A program made the position numbers and the translations under genes. A stretch of DNA of 64,000 nt from Streptomyces parvulus (lineage in GTDB: Bacteria; Actinomycetota; Actinomycetes; Streptomycetales; Streptomycetaceae), in the NCBI RefSeq assembly GCF_014648855.1, contig NZ_BMRX01000009.1, positions 186,001 to 250,000 of the forward strand, written 5' to 3'. Positions 1 to 12,499 of the stretch are shown here, piece after piece. Below the pieces are notes generated by a model. That model was not told the origin of the DNA and ran no database searches. It saw only the letters and a list, made by a program, of their open reading frames with translations. Numbering within the stretch: position 1 is the stretch's first letter; every line of letters starts with the position of its first letter.

Positions 1-177
1 GACCGGGTCGTTGCCGGTCTTCTCGCGCAGGCCCTCCATGGCGCCGTAGACGATGCGCTCGGCGGTGGAGCGCTTGCCGTTCAGCAGCACCTTGTTGATC
101 AGGGAGGTCACCAGAGGAGAACCGTAGACCGGGTCGATGATGACCGGGCGCTTCGGGGCGGGGCCCTTACGAGGCAT
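1..177 (-). CDS. rpsG: 30S ribosomal protein S7, N-terminal part (cut by window edge)
   Basis: Primary 16S rRNA-binding protein that nucleates assembly of the 30S head. Only the first 59 residues are visible; the rest lies left of the window. The protein begins MPRKGPAPKRPVIIDPVYGS and continues with the conserved S7 N-terminus (LINKVLLNGKRSTAERIVYG). It starts at an ATG two bases after the rpsL stop codon, so the two genes form the usual str operon and are probably translationally coupled. Identification is secure; nothing unusual is seen in the visible part. Confidence 0.97.
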   Translation of the reverse strand, partial: MPRKGPAPKRPVIIDPVYGSPLVTSLINKVLLNGKRSTAERIVYGAMEGLREKTGNDPV

Positions 178-179
178 TC

Positions 180-551
180 TTACTTCTCCTTCTTGGCGCC
201 GTAGCGGCTGCGGGCCTGCTTGCGGTTCTTCACACCCTGGGTGTCAAGCGAACCGCGGATGATCTTGTAGCGAACACCCGGCAGGTCCTTCACACGGCCG
301 CCGCGCACGAGCACGATGGAGTGCTCCTGCAGGTTGTGCCCCTCACCCGGAATGTAAGCGGTGACCTCGATCCCGCTGGTCAGACGCACACGCGCGACCT
401 TACGCAGGGCCGAGTTCGGCTTCTTCGGGGTGGTCGTGAACACACGCGTGCAGACGCCGCGGCGCTGAGGGGAACCCTCGAGTGCGGGCGTCTTGTTCTT
501 CTCGACCTTGTCCTGCCGGCCCTTCCGGACCAGCTGCTGGATCGTAGGCAC
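180..551 (-). CDS. rpsL: 30S ribosomal protein S12
   Basis: Decoding-centre protein of the 30S subunit and the classical site of streptomycin-resistance mutations. The GTG start (549-551) is chosen because GGAGAAG lies just upstream and because it gives the standard 123-aa protein beginning MPTIQQLVRKGRQDK; an upstream in-frame ATG would add 20 non-conserved residues. The resistance-associated positions are wild type: the TPKKPNSALRK loop keeps Lys43, and VKDLPGVRY keeps Lys88 and Pro91, so the allele predicts a streptomycin-sensitive ribosome. First gene of the str operon, followed directly by rpsG. Confidence 0.98.
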   Translation of the reverse strand: MPTIQQLVRKGRQDKVEKNKTPALEGSPQRRGVCTRVFTTTPKKPNSALRKVARVRLTSGIEVTAYIPGEGHNLQEHSIVLVRGGRVKDLPGVRYKIIRGSLDTQGVKNRKQARSRYGAKKEK

Positions 552-745
552 TACTTCTCCGGTTTCTGTGTGCCGAATGGTGAAGCTAACCCGGAACATT
601 CGCCGACCCACGCGGTCGGGTGTGTCGAAGCCGCGAACCCCTGCCGCCAGGCGGGAGAGAGCGCGGATTGCGGTGGCCGAACACGACCCTCACCGCGGTT
701 GAAGACACGCACGAGGGCCAGGGCACACCCCAGGCACAAGGTCTG

Positions 746-774
746 AGCGTACCTATCGCATTCGCTGCGGTCAA
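746..774 (-). promoter_or_regulatory. Predicted vegetative promoter of rpsL-rpsG
   Basis: Read on the minus strand, TTGACC (769-774) and TACGCT (746-751) are separated by exactly 17 bp. This matches the principal-sigma (HrdB) consensus TTGACn-N17-TAnnnT well. It leaves an untranslated leader of roughly 190 nt before the GTG start of rpsL. The rest of 552-840 shows no gene. Inference from consensus only. Confidence 0.6.
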
Positions 775-840
775 AACAAATGGGCGGCACCGGCAGCGGC
801 ACCCGTTTCGCACCGATTCGTCCCGATCACCGGCGGCACC

Positions 841-1866
841 TCAGCCCCGCGGCAGGGGCACCCGCGGCCCCGCGGGGTCCGCGTCGGAGCCGGCCTCGGC
901 GGGCGTCGGCGCGGCCGTGTCGTCCCGGACGAAGTACGTCGGCCGGTTCTGCACCGCCGTGTATATGCGCCCGACATACTCACCGAGCAGGCCCACGCAG
1001 ATCAGCTGCACGGCGCCGATGAACACGATGCCGGTGAAGAGCGAGGTCCAGCCCGGGACCGTGCGGCCCAGCGCGAAGGCGGTCAGCGTGTAGACCAGAA
1101 GCCCGAGGCAGACCACGAAGGCACCGGCGCCCAGCCAGGTGGCGATCCGCAGCGGCGCCGCCGAGAACCCGGTGACGCTGTCCACGGCGAGGCGGATCAT
1201 CCGGCCCAGCGGGTACTTGGTGCGGCCGGCCTTGCGCGGCGCCCGCTCGTAGGTCACCGAGCCGCTCGGGAAGCCCAGCCAGGGAACGAGGAGGCGGTAG
1301 ACCCGCTGCTGGTCCGGCAGGGCCTTGAGCGCGTCCACGGCGGCCCTGCTGAGCAGCCGGAAGTCACCGGCCTGCGCGAGCACCGACGGGCCGGCCAGGC
1401 GCCGCATCAGGCGGTAGTAGACCCCCGCCGACCACCGCTTGAACCCGGAGTCGCTGCTGCGGTCGGCCCGCACGCCGTAGACGATGTCCAGCCCCTGGCC
1501 GCGGGCCAGCCTCAGCATCTCGGGGATCTTCTCCGGCGGGTCCTGGAGGTCGGCGTCGAGGCTGACGACGTACGCGCCCGCGGCCCGGTCGAGCCCCGCC
1601 GTGAGGGCCGCCTGGTGTCCGGAGTTGCGCCGCAGCGCGACCACGCGCAGCTCCGGCCAGCCGAGCCGGAAGGCGGCGAGCAGCTCCGCCGTGCGGTCGA
1701 TACTGCCGTCGTCCACGGCGACGACCTCGTGCGCCACGCCCAGCCCGGTCAGGACCGGGCGCAACCTGCTGACCAGCGCGGGCAGGACCTCTTCCTCGTT
1801 GAACATGGGTATGACGACCGACAGCACGACGGGTTCGTGCTGCTCCGCGTCCGGTTCCTCGGGCAC
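841..1866 (-). CDS. Family 2 glycosyltransferase, polyprenyl-phosphate type (GtrB/DPM1-like)
   Basis: Membrane glycosyltransferase expected to move a sugar from a nucleotide donor to a polyprenyl phosphate on the cytoplasmic face. The GT-A domain begins with LSVVIPMFNEEEVLPALV and carries VDDGSIDRT and the metal/nucleotide-binding region SLDADLQDPPEKIPEM. Two C-terminal membrane helices (IATWLGAGAFVVCLGLLVYT and FTGIVFIGAVQLICVGLLG) are followed by the family signature EYVGRIYTAVQNRPTYFV. The GTG start (1864-1866) has a strong GGGGAGG upstream and gives 341 aa; a longer upstream frame adds no conserved sequence. It is divergent from a multi-pass mannosyltransferase, suggesting both serve one glycosylation pathway such as protein or envelope mannosylation. 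The sugar is not determinable from the sequence. Confidence 0.88.
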   Translation of the reverse strand: MPEEPDAEQHEPVVLSVVIPMFNEEEVLPALVSRLRPVLTGLGVAHEVVAVDDGSIDRTAELLAAFRLGWPELRVVALRRNSGHQAALTAGLDRAAGAYVVSLDADLQDPPEKIPEMLRLARGQGLDIVYGVRADRSSDSGFKRWSAGVYYRLMRRLAGPSVLAQAGDFRLLSRAAVDALKALPDQQRVYRLLVPWLGFPSGSVTYERAPRKAGRTKYPLGRMIRLAVDSVTGFSAAPLRIATWLGAGAFVVCLGLLVYTLTAFALGRTVPGWTSLFTGIVFIGAVQLICVGLLGEYVGRIYTAVQNRPTYFVRDDTAAPTPAEAGSDADPAGPRVPLPRG

Positions 1867-1967
1867 CGCGCCTCCCCTCTCCCTGACACCGAGTACAGAT
1901 GTGCGACTCTTGTGCGATCTTATGGCAGCAATTGACGCCTGAGGGTGGGCCAAGGGGGATGACAGCC

Positions 1968-3260
1968 ATGGACACGGCCGCCGACGACACGGTGACCGAC
2001 GGGTCGGACGGCGCCCGCGCCGCGCGGGCCGACGGGCCCCGGGACCGCCCCTGGGCGGCCTGGCCGCCCCGCCTGCCGGACCGCGCCCGCCCCTACCTGG
2101 CCCCGCTCCTGCTGTACGGCGTCACGAAGCTCACCGGCCTCGGCGTCTTCGCCGCCCTGCTGACGTACGCCGGGGACTTCCGGGAGAAGAACCCGCGCTT
2201 CGGCGGCGGCGCCCACTGGTGGGACGTCCTGGCCACCTGGGACGGCTGGTGGTACCTCCAGGTCGCCGAGCACGGCTACCACCCCTCCCTGGTCCGGCTC
2301 GACTCCGAGGGCCTGTTCACGGTCCAGCAGAACTCGGTGGCGTTCTTCCCCCTCTACCCGGCGCTGATCCGCATGGTCTCGGAGTCCACGGGCCTCGGCC
2401 TGTACGGCTCCGGGATCCTGGTCTCCGTCGTCTCCTCGTTCGTCGCGGCGGCGGGGATCTACGCCGTGATCTCCCTGCTCGCGGGCGCCCGGGCGGGCAC
2501 GATCGCGGCCGGCCTGTGGGCCGTGGCCCCGGGCGCCGGCGTCGAGTGGGCGGTGTACTCCGAGTCCCTTTTCGTCGCCCTCGCCGCCTGGACCTGCTAC
2601 GCGGTGATGACCCGGCGCTGGGTGACGGCGGGCCTGCTCGCCTTCACCGCCGGCCTGAACCGGCCCACGTCCGCCGTCCTCATCGGCGCCGTGGGACTCG
2701 CCGCCCTGGTGACGCTGGCCCGCCCCGAGTCCCGGCGCGAACACGGGATACGCGGCCCGGTGTACGCCATGCTCGTCGCCCCCGTCGGACTGCTCGGCTA
2801 CATCGCCTGGGTCGGCTGGAGCACGGGCGAGGCGACCGCCTACTTCACCCTCCAGCGCGAGGGCTGGGCCCACTTCTTCGACTACGGCGCCTACACCCTG
2901 GACGTGCTGCGCAACCTCGCCGTGGGCAGGGGCGACTACCCCTTCGCCTTCTCCACCCCGGACCTGCTCTCCCTCCAGCTGGTCCTGGCGCTGCCCTTCC
3001 TCATCGCCCTGATGCTGCGCAGGCGGCCCCCGCTGGTGCTGGTCGCCTACACCCTGGCCTCGATCATCACGGTCCTGGGCACCCAGCAGATGTTCGGCAA
3101 CACCATGCGCTACCTGCTCCCCGCCTTCCCCCTCCTCCTGGCCCCCGCCGCGGCCCTCGCCCGCCAGAAGCTCCCGACCCTGGCGGTCTTCTTCACCACG
3201 GCCGCCGTCGCCTCCGGCTGGTACGCGCACTACGTGATCTTCGAACTGGGCGTGCCGTAG
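1968..3260 (+). CDS. PIG-V-like membrane mannosyltransferase
   Basis: Predicted polytopic glycosyltransferase of the GT-C fold, about 430 aa. The N-terminal part has WWDVLATWDGWWYLQVAEHG followed by SVAFFPLYPALIRM, the pattern of the PIG-V/GPI-mannosyltransferase-2-like family; about eight to ten hydrophobic segments follow. Enzymes of this type use a polyprenyl-linked sugar outside the membrane, fitting the divergent GtrB-like gene about 100 bp away that could make such a donor. Two ATGs compete, at 1959 and 1968. The second is preferred because the AAGGGGG ribosome site (1952-1958) is nine bases upstream of it and abuts the first. The acceptor is unknown. Confidence 0.82.
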   Translation: MDTAADDTVTDGSDGARAARADGPRDRPWAAWPPRLPDRARPYLAPLLLYGVTKLTGLGVFAALLTYAGDFREKNPRFGGGAHWWDVLATWDGWWYLQVAEHGYHPSLVRLDSEGLFTVQQNSVAFFPLYPALIRMVSESTGLGLYGSGILVSVVSSFVAAAGIYAVISLLAGARAGTIAAGLWAVAPGAGVEWAVYSESLFVALAAWTCYAVMTRRWVTAGLLAFTAGLNRPTSAVLIGAVGLAALVTLARPESRREHGIRGPVYAMLVAPVGLLGYIAWVGWSTGEATAYFTLQREGWAHFFDYGAYTLDVLRNLAVGRGDYPFAFSTPDLLSLQLVLALPFLIALMLRRRPPLVLVAYTLASIITVLGTQQMFGNTMRYLLPAFPLLLAPAAALARQKLPTLAVFFTTAAVASGWYAHYVIFELGVP

Positions 3261-3280
3261 CCGCCCCGCGCGAGAACGCC

Positions 3281-3314
3281 GAAGGGCGGCCACCCCACGG
3301 GGTGGCCGCCCTTC
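3281..3314. terminator. Bidirectional terminator between the mannosyltransferase gene and rpoC
   Basis: Perfect 16-bp inverted repeat, arms 3281-3296 and 3299-3314, in the gap between the converging 3' ends of the PIG-V-like gene (+) and rpoC (-). There is no long T run on either side, as is common for Streptomyces terminators. Confidence 0.85.
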
Positions 3315-3333
3315 GTTCGTTCAACCGGCTCGC

Positions 3334-7233
<3,900 letters not shown>

Positions 7234-7292
7234 TATGCGTCAATCCCTCTCAGGGTTGTAAGTCTGTGGTCTGAAACGGGGGTCGCGGGGTC

Positions 7293-7321
7293 GGCGGGGC
7301 CTCTGCGGAAGAGGCCCCGCC
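7293..7321 (-). promoter_or_regulatory. Intercistronic stem-loop between rpoB and rpoC
   Basis: Perfect 12-bp inverted repeat (7293-7304 and 7310-7321, loop GCGGA), ten bases after the rpoB stop and about 60 bases before the rpoC start. The two genes encode a stoichiometric complex, so full termination here is unlikely. It may be an mRNA processing or stability element, or a partial attenuator. Confidence 0.6.
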
Positions 7322-7330
7322 TGACTCCCG

Positions 7331-10300
7331 TCAGACCTCTTCGACGCTGCTCGGCTCGCGCCGGGACAGGTCGATGCCAAGCTCCTCCGCGGCGCGGAAG
7401 ACGTCCTCGTCGGTGTCACGCATCTCGATGGACATGCCGTCCGAGGACAGCACCTCCACGTTGAGGCACAGGGACTGCATCTCCTTGATGAGCACCTTGA
7501 AGGACTCGGGGATGCCGGGCTCAGGGATGTTCTCGCCCTTGACGATGGCCTCGTAGACCTTCACGCGGCCGGTCACGTCGTCGGACTTGATCGTCAGCAG
7601 CTCCTGGAGGGCGTACGCGGCGCCGTATGCCTCCAGCGCCCACACCTCCATCTCACCGAAGCGCTGGCCACCGAACTGGGCCTTACCACCCAGCGGCTGC
7701 TGGGTGATCATCGAGTACGGGCCGGTCGACCGGGCGTGCAGCTTGTCGTCGACCAGGTGGTGCAGCTTGAGGATGTACATGTACCCGACCGAGATCGGGT
7801 CCGGGAACGGCTCACCGCTGCGGCCGTCGAACAGCCGCGCCTTGCCGGTGGGGAGCACCATGCGCTCGCCGTCCCGGTTCGGGATGGTGTGCTGGAGCAG
7901 GCCGGCCAGCTCGTCCTCGCGCGCACCGTCGAAGACGGGGGTGGCGACGTTGGTGCCGGGCTCGACCTTGTCGGCGCCGATGGCCTGGAGGCGCTGCGCC
8001 CACTCCTCCGCGAGGCCGGAGACGTCCCAGCCGCGGCTGGCGAGCCAGCCGAGGTGGATCTCCAGGACCTGACCCGGGTTCATTCGGGACGGGACACCCA
8101 GCGGGTTCAGGATGATGTCGACGGGCGTGCCGTCCTCCAGGAACGGCATGTCCTCGATCGGGTTGATCTTGGAGATGACGCCCTTGTTGCCGTGACGGCC
8201 GGCGAGCTTGTCACCGTCGGTGATCTTGCGCTTCTGCGCCACGTACACGCGCACCAGCTGGTTCACACCGGGGGGAAGCTCGTCGCCCTCCTCGCGGTCG
8301 AAGACGCGGACGCCGATGACCTTGCCGATCTCGCCGTGCGGCACCTTCAGGGAGGTGTCGCGCACCTCGCGCGCCTTCTCACCGAAGATCGCGCGGAGCA
8401 GGCGCTCCTCCGGGGTCAGCTCGGTCTCGCCCTTGGGCGTGACCTTGCCGACGAGGATGTCGCCGGCGACGACCTCGGCACCGATGCGGATGATGCCGCG
8501 CTCGTCGAGGTCGGCGAGGACCTCCTCGGAGACGTTCGGGATGTCCCGGGTGATCTCCTCGGGGCCGAGCTTGGTGTCACGGGCGTCGACCTCGTGCTCC
8601 TCGATGTGGATCGAGGAGAGGACGTCGTCCTGCACGAGGCGCTGCGACAGGATGATCGCGTCCTCGTAGTTGTGACCCTCCCACGGCATGAACGCGACCA
8701 GCAGGTTCTTGCCGAGCGCCATCTCGCCGTTCTCGGTGGCCGGGCCGTCGGCCAGGACCTGGCCCTCGATGACCCGGTCGCCCTCGGCGACGATGACCTT
8801 CTGGTTGACCGAGGTTCCCTGGTTGGACCGGGAGAACTTGGCCAGGCGGTACGTGATGTACGTGCCGTCGTCGTTGGTGGTGGTGATGTAGTCCGCGGAG
8901 ACCTCCTGGACCACACCCGCCTTCTCGGCCTTGACCACGTCACCGGCGTCGGCGGCGGAGCGGTACTCCATGCCGGTGCCGACGAGCGGGGACTCGCTCT
9001 TGATGAGCGGCACGGCCTGGCGCATCATGTTCGCGCCCATGAGGGCACGGTTGGCGTCGTCGTGCTCCAGGAACGGGATCATCGCGGTCGCGACCGACAC
9101 CATCTGGCGCGGCGAGACGTCCATGTAGTCGACGTCGTCACCGGGGACGTAGTCGACCTCGCCGCCACGACGGCGGACCAGGACGCGGGCCTCGGAGAAG
9201 CGCATGTCGTCGTTGAGCGTGGCGTTGGCCTGCGCGATGACGAAGCGGTCCTCCTCGTCGGCGGTCAGGTAGTCCACCTCGTCGGTGACCTGGCCCTCGA
9301 CGACCTTGCGGTACGGCGTCTCGATGAAGCCGAAGGGGTTGATCCGGCCGTACGAGGCGAGCGAGCCGATCAGACCGATGTTCGGGCCTTCGGGCGTCTC
9401 GATCGGGCACATGCGGCCGTAGTGCGACGGGTGGACGTCGCGGACCTCGAAGCCGGCCCGCTCACGGGAGAGACCACCCGGGCCGAGGGCGTTCAGACGA
9501 CGCTTGTGCGTCAGCCCCGACAGCGGGTTGTTCTGGTCCATGAACTGGGACAGCTGGCTGGTGCCGAAGAACTCCTTGATGGAGGCGACGACCGGCCGGA
9601 TGTTGATCAGGGTCTGCGGCGTGATCGCCTCGACGTCCTGGGTGGTCATGCGCTCGCGCACGACGCGCTCCATACGGGCGAGACCCGTACGGACCTGGTT
9701 CTGGATCAGCTCGCCGACGTTGCGGATGCGGCGGTTGCCGAAGTGGTCGATGTCGTCGGTCTCGACGACGATCTCCCGGCCCGACTCGCCGACCGTCTCG
9801 GTCTCACCGGCGTGCAGCTTCACCAGGTACTTGATGGTGGCGATGACGTCGTCGGTGGTGAGCACGCCGGCGTCCAGCGGCTCGTCCGCGCCGAGCTTCT
9901 TGTTGACCTTGTAGCGGCCGACCTTGGCGAGGTCGTAGCGCTTCGGGTTGAAGTACAGGTTCTCCAGAAGCGTCTGCGCGGCCTCACGCGTGGGCGGCTC
10001 GCCCGGACGCAGCTTGCGGTAGATGTCGAGCAGCGCGTCGTCCTGGCCCTGGGTGTGGTCCTTCTCCAGGGTGGCGCGCATGGACTCGTACTCGCCGAAC
10101 TCCTCCAGGATCTGCTCGGTCGTCCAACCGAGAGCCTTGAGCAGGACGGTCACGGACTGCTTGCGCTTGCGGTCGATGCGGACACCGACCATGTCGCGCT
10201 TGTCGATCTCCATCTCCAGCCAGGCACCCCGGGACGGGATGATCTTGGCCGAGAAGATGTCCTTGTCGGACGTCTTGTCGATGGAGGAGTCGAAGTAGAC

Positions 10301-10816
10301 GCCGGGCGAACGCACCAGCTGCGAGACCACGACACGCTCGGTGCCGTTGATGACGAAGGTGCCCTTGTTCGTCATGAGCGGGAAGTCGCCCATGAAGACC
10401 GTCTGGGACTTGATCTCGCCGGTCTCGTTGTTGGTGAACTCGGCGGTGACGAAGAGCGGGGCCGCGTACGTGAAGTCACGGTCCTTGCACTCGTCGATGC
10501 TGTTCTTCGGAGGCTCGAAACGGTGGTCGCGGAACGTCAGCGACATCGACCCGGAGAAGTCCTCGATCGGGGAGATCTCCTCGAAGATCTCCTCCAGACC
10601 GGACTTGGTGGGGACGTCCTGACCGGACTCCAGAGCCGACTCGACGCGAGCCTTCCACGCGTCGTTGCCGAGCAGCCAGTCGAAGCTCTCGGTTTGCAGC
10701 GCGAGAAGGTTCGGAACCTCGAGGGGCTCCTTGATCTTTGCAAAGGAGATGCGCAGCGGGGCGGTGCTGGCAGCGTTGTTCGTATTCGCGGTCGAGGCAT
10801 TGCGCGAGGCGGCCAA
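7331..10816 (-). CDS. rpoB: DNA-directed RNA polymerase subunit beta
   Basis: Beta subunit of RNA polymerase, 1161 aa from a TTG start (10814-10816) preceded by GGAAGGACCCCC; this start gives MAASRNASTANTNNAAS, matching the length I know for Streptomyces RpoB. An upstream in-frame ATG would add 20 unconserved residues. The rifamycin-binding segment GTSQLSQFMDQNNPLSGLTH is intact up to HKRRL, but residue 442 (E. coli Ser531) is Asn, encoded by AAC at 9491-9493. The C-terminal switch and clamp region (GGKAQFGGQRFGEMEVWALE) is canonical. It is transcribed from its own promoter near 11000-11028 and probably also by read-through from rplJL. Confidence 0.99.
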   Translation of the reverse strand: MAASRNASTANTNNAASTAPLRISFAKIKEPLEVPNLLALQTESFDWLLGNDAWKARVESALESGQDVPTKSGLEEIFEEISPIEDFSGSMSLTFRDHRFEPPKNSIDECKDRDFTYAAPLFVTAEFTNNETGEIKSQTVFMGDFPLMTNKGTFVINGTERVVVSQLVRSPGVYFDSSIDKTSDKDIFSAKIIPSRGAWLEMEIDKRDMVGVRIDRKRKQSVTVLLKALGWTTEQILEEFGEYESMRATLEKDHTQGQDDALLDIYRKLRPGEPPTREAAQTLLENLYFNPKRYDLAKVGRYKVNKKLGADEPLDAGVLTTDDVIATIKYLVKLHAGETETVGESGREIVVETDDIDHFGNRRIRNVGELIQNQVRTGLARMERVVRERMTTQDVEAITPQTLINIRPVVASIKEFFGTSQLSQFMDQNNPLSGLTHKRRLNALGPGGLSRERAGFEVRDVHPSHYGRMCPIETPEGPNIGLIGSLASYGRINPFGFIETPYRKVVEGQVTDEVDYLTADEEDRFVIAQANATLNDDMRFSEARVLVRRRGGEVDYVPGDDVDYMDVSPRQMVSVATAMIPFLEHDDANRALMGANMMRQAVPLIKSESPLVGTGMEYRSAADAGDVVKAEKAGVVQEVSADYITTTNDDGTYITYRLAKFSRSNQGTSVNQKVIVAEGDRVIEGQVLADGPATENGEMALGKNLLVAFMPWEGHNYEDAIILSQRLVQDDVLSSIHIEEHEVDARDTKLGPEEITRDIPNVSEEVLADLDERGIIRIGAEVVAGDILVGKVTPKGETELTPEERLLRAIFGEKAREVRDTSLKVPHGEIGKVIGVRVFDREEGDELPPGVNQLVRVYVAQKRKITDGDKLAGRHGNKGVISKINPIEDMPFLEDGTPVDIILNPLGVPSRMNPGQVLEIHLGWLASRGWDVSGLAEEWAQRLQAIGADKVEPGTNVATPVFDGAREDELAGLLQHTIPNRDGERMVLPTGKARLFDGRSGEPFPDPISVGYMYILKLHHLVDDKLHARSTGPYSMITQQPLGGKAQFGGQRFGEMEVWALEAYGAAYALQELLTIKSDDVTGRVKVYEAIVKGENIPEPGIPESFKVLIKEMQSLCLNVEVLSSDGMSIEMRDTDEDVFRAAEELGIDLSRREPSSVEEV

Positions 10817-10999
10817 GAGGGGGTCCTTCCGAGGGCTCGGACTCACTACGCGCGTACCGGCCCCTCTTCCGTGCACGGAGACAGGGGGTGCCTTACGTGG
10901 CTAAAGAGCCAGGTCAGGCATGCTCTGATCGTTAGTGCTCGGGCGAGGGCGGACCCCTGGTGACGGGCAGGGGGCAGCTAACAGGCAGCGCAAAGGGTC

Positions 11000-11028
11000 A
11001 GTGTAGCCACTTGGCACACTGATGTCCA
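11000..11028 (-). promoter_or_regulatory. Predicted rpoB promoter
   Basis: On the minus strand TGGACA (11023-11028) and TACACT (11000-11005) are separated by 17 bp, a close match to the principal-sigma consensus. It is correctly oriented for rpoB. Consensus-based inference only. Confidence 0.65.
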
Positions 11029-11319
11029 GTGCGGTTCTCGGGGACCGTGTTCGCTCCTCGTTGTTCTCACCACCTGTGCGGCAAGGCCTCGCCCTCAACG
11101 CACCCAGATACTGCCCTCTTCGCCGTCGATCCATGCCTCGGATTCGGATCCTTGTGACGACGCCCTGAGAATTGCGCGCTGCGTGCGGTTCGTCAAGGCC
11201 CCCCTTGCCCAAACCGGTTGCCGCCAGGGGCTCTCAGGGCCCCGGCGACGGCACAACGAAGATCACCTTACTCTCCGCCGTCACGCGTGCAAGGCAACCG
11301 CCGCCGGACCCCCGGTACG

Positions 11320-11357
11320 CCGAAGAGCGACCACCCGGATGGATGATCGCTCTTCGG
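11320..11357 (-). terminator. Stem-loop after rplL (terminator or attenuator)
   Basis: Perfect 11-bp inverted repeat (11320-11330 and 11347-11357) with a 16-base loop, about 50 bases past the rplL stop. No uridine tract follows. In this position it could limit rather than abolish read-through into rpoBC. Confidence 0.65.
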
Positions 11358-11404
11358 TGCTACGGCGTTACAGATCCTGACGGATCCGTGGTGCCTTCGT
11401 GGTC

Positions 11405-11794
11405 TTACTTGACCTCGACGGAGGCGCCGGCGCCCTTGAGGGACTCGGCGGCCTTCTCGGCGGCGTCCTTGGCGACCTTCTCGAGGACGGGCTTCGGGGC
11501 GCCGTCCACGAGGTCCTTGGCCTCCTTCAGACCCAGGGAGGTCAGCTCACGCACGACCTTGATGACCTGGATCTTCTTGTCGCCGGCACCCGTGAGGATG
11601 ACGTCGAACTCGTCCTGCTCGGCCTCGGCCTCGGCAGCGGCGCCACCAGCGGCACCACCGGCGACGACGACCGGCGCGGCAGCGGCGGCGGTGACGTCGA
11701 ACTTCTCCTCGAAGGCCTTCACGAACTCGGAGAGCTCGATGAGGGTCATCTCCTCGAACTGGGCGAGCAGGTCGTCCTGGCTGAGCTTCGCCAT
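11405..11794 (-). CDS. rplL: 50S ribosomal protein L7/L12
   Basis: Stalk protein that recruits GTPase translation factors, 129 aa. An N-terminal dimerisation region (AKLSQDDLLAQFEEMTLIEL) is joined by an Ala/Gly-rich hinge at about residues 36-60 to the C-terminal domain with EFDVILTGAGDKKIQVIKVV and the factor-binding GLKEAKDLVDGAPKPV. It sits 117 bp after rplJ in the usual order. Translation is expected to be controlled through the rplJ leader. Typical length, no oddities. Confidence 0.99.
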   Translation of the reverse strand: MAKLSQDDLLAQFEEMTLIELSEFVKAFEEKFDVTAAAAAPVVVAGGAAGGAAAEAEAEQDEFDVILTGAGDKKIQVIKVVRELTSLGLKEAKDLVDGAPKPVLEKVAKDAAEKAAESLKGAGASVEVK

Positions 11795-11911
11795 GATGGC
11801 GGTCCTTCCACTAATTCGGCAGGTGCCGGATGTACGGGGTGAGGCGGGCGTACGTCGGCCCGCTGCGATCCGTGCCGCGCTCAGGCGGCCCGGATCAGAA
11901 AGCGAGCCGAG

Positions 11912-12442
11912 TTACTCGGCACCGCCCTGCTCGTCCTGCTTGGCACGGAGCGCGTCCACGGTGCGGACGAGCTTCGAGGGCAGCGCCTGGAAGACGGAGG
12001 CAGCCTGGGACTGCTTCGCCTTGAAGGCACCGGCCAGCTTGGAGAGCAGAACCTCGCGGGACTCGAGGTCCGCAAGCTTCTTGATCTCGTCGGCGGACAG
12101 CGCCTTGCCGTCAAGGACACCGCCCTTGATGACGAGGTTGGGGTTGTCCTTGGCGAAGTCGCGCAGACCCTTCGCCGACTCCACCGGGTCACCGGTGATG
12201 AAGGCGACAGCCGTCGGACCATTGAAGTGGTCGTCCAGCGTCGAGATCCCGGCCTCGTTGGCCGCAATCTTGGTCAGCGTGTTCTTCACCACGGCGTACT
12301 GGGCGTTCTCACCGAGCGACCGGCGCAGCGTCTTGAGCTGCGCCACGGTGAGACCGCGGTACTCGGTCAGCACGGCGGCGTTGGAGCTGCGGAACTTGTC
12401 CGTCAGCTCGGCAACCGCGGCAGCCTTGTCGGGCGTCGCCAT
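11912..12442 (-). CDS. rplJ: 50S ribosomal protein L10
   Basis: Base of the ribosomal stalk that anchors L12 dimers, and a known autogenous regulator of its own operon. 176 aa beginning MATPDKAAAVAELTDKFRSS. The start ATG (12440-12442) has a strong GGAAGGAGG ten bases upstream; longer upstream frames run into the regulatory leader and are rejected. The ribosome-binding half includes LTVAQLKTLRRSLGE and VVKNTLTKIA; the C-terminal helix that binds L12 ends KQDEQGGAE. A structured leader precedes the gene. Confidence 0.98.
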   Translation of the reverse strand: MATPDKAAAVAELTDKFRSSNAAVLTEYRGLTVAQLKTLRRSLGENAQYAVVKNTLTKIAANEAGISTLDDHFNGPTAVAFITGDPVESAKGLRDFAKDNPNLVIKGGVLDGKALSADEIKKLADLESREVLLSKLAGAFKAKQSQAASVFQALPSKLVRTVDALRAKQDEQGGAE

Positions 12443-12499
12443 AGAGCCTCGGCCTCCTTCCGGGTGATTCGGACCGCGCGGACCCGAAGGAGGACTGGG

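Larger units (their letters stand above)
10817..11404 (-). other. 588-bp leader and intergenic region between rplL and rpoB
   Basis: No credible gene on either strand. It contains the stem-loop after rplL (11320-11357) and a good promoter (11000-11028) that would give rpoB a leader of about 180 nt. It resembles the rplL-rpoB gap of other bacteria, where attenuation plus a second promoter set RNA polymerase levels. Nothing else recognisable is seen. Confidence 0.7.

Noticed and set aside
180..551. Streptomycin-resistance allele of rpsL
   Set aside because: Lys43, Lys88 and Pro91 are wild type.
7736..10963. Open frame antisense to rpoB
   Set aside because: Same GC-bias artefact; no ribosome site or motif, and the opposite strand is unmistakable RpoB.
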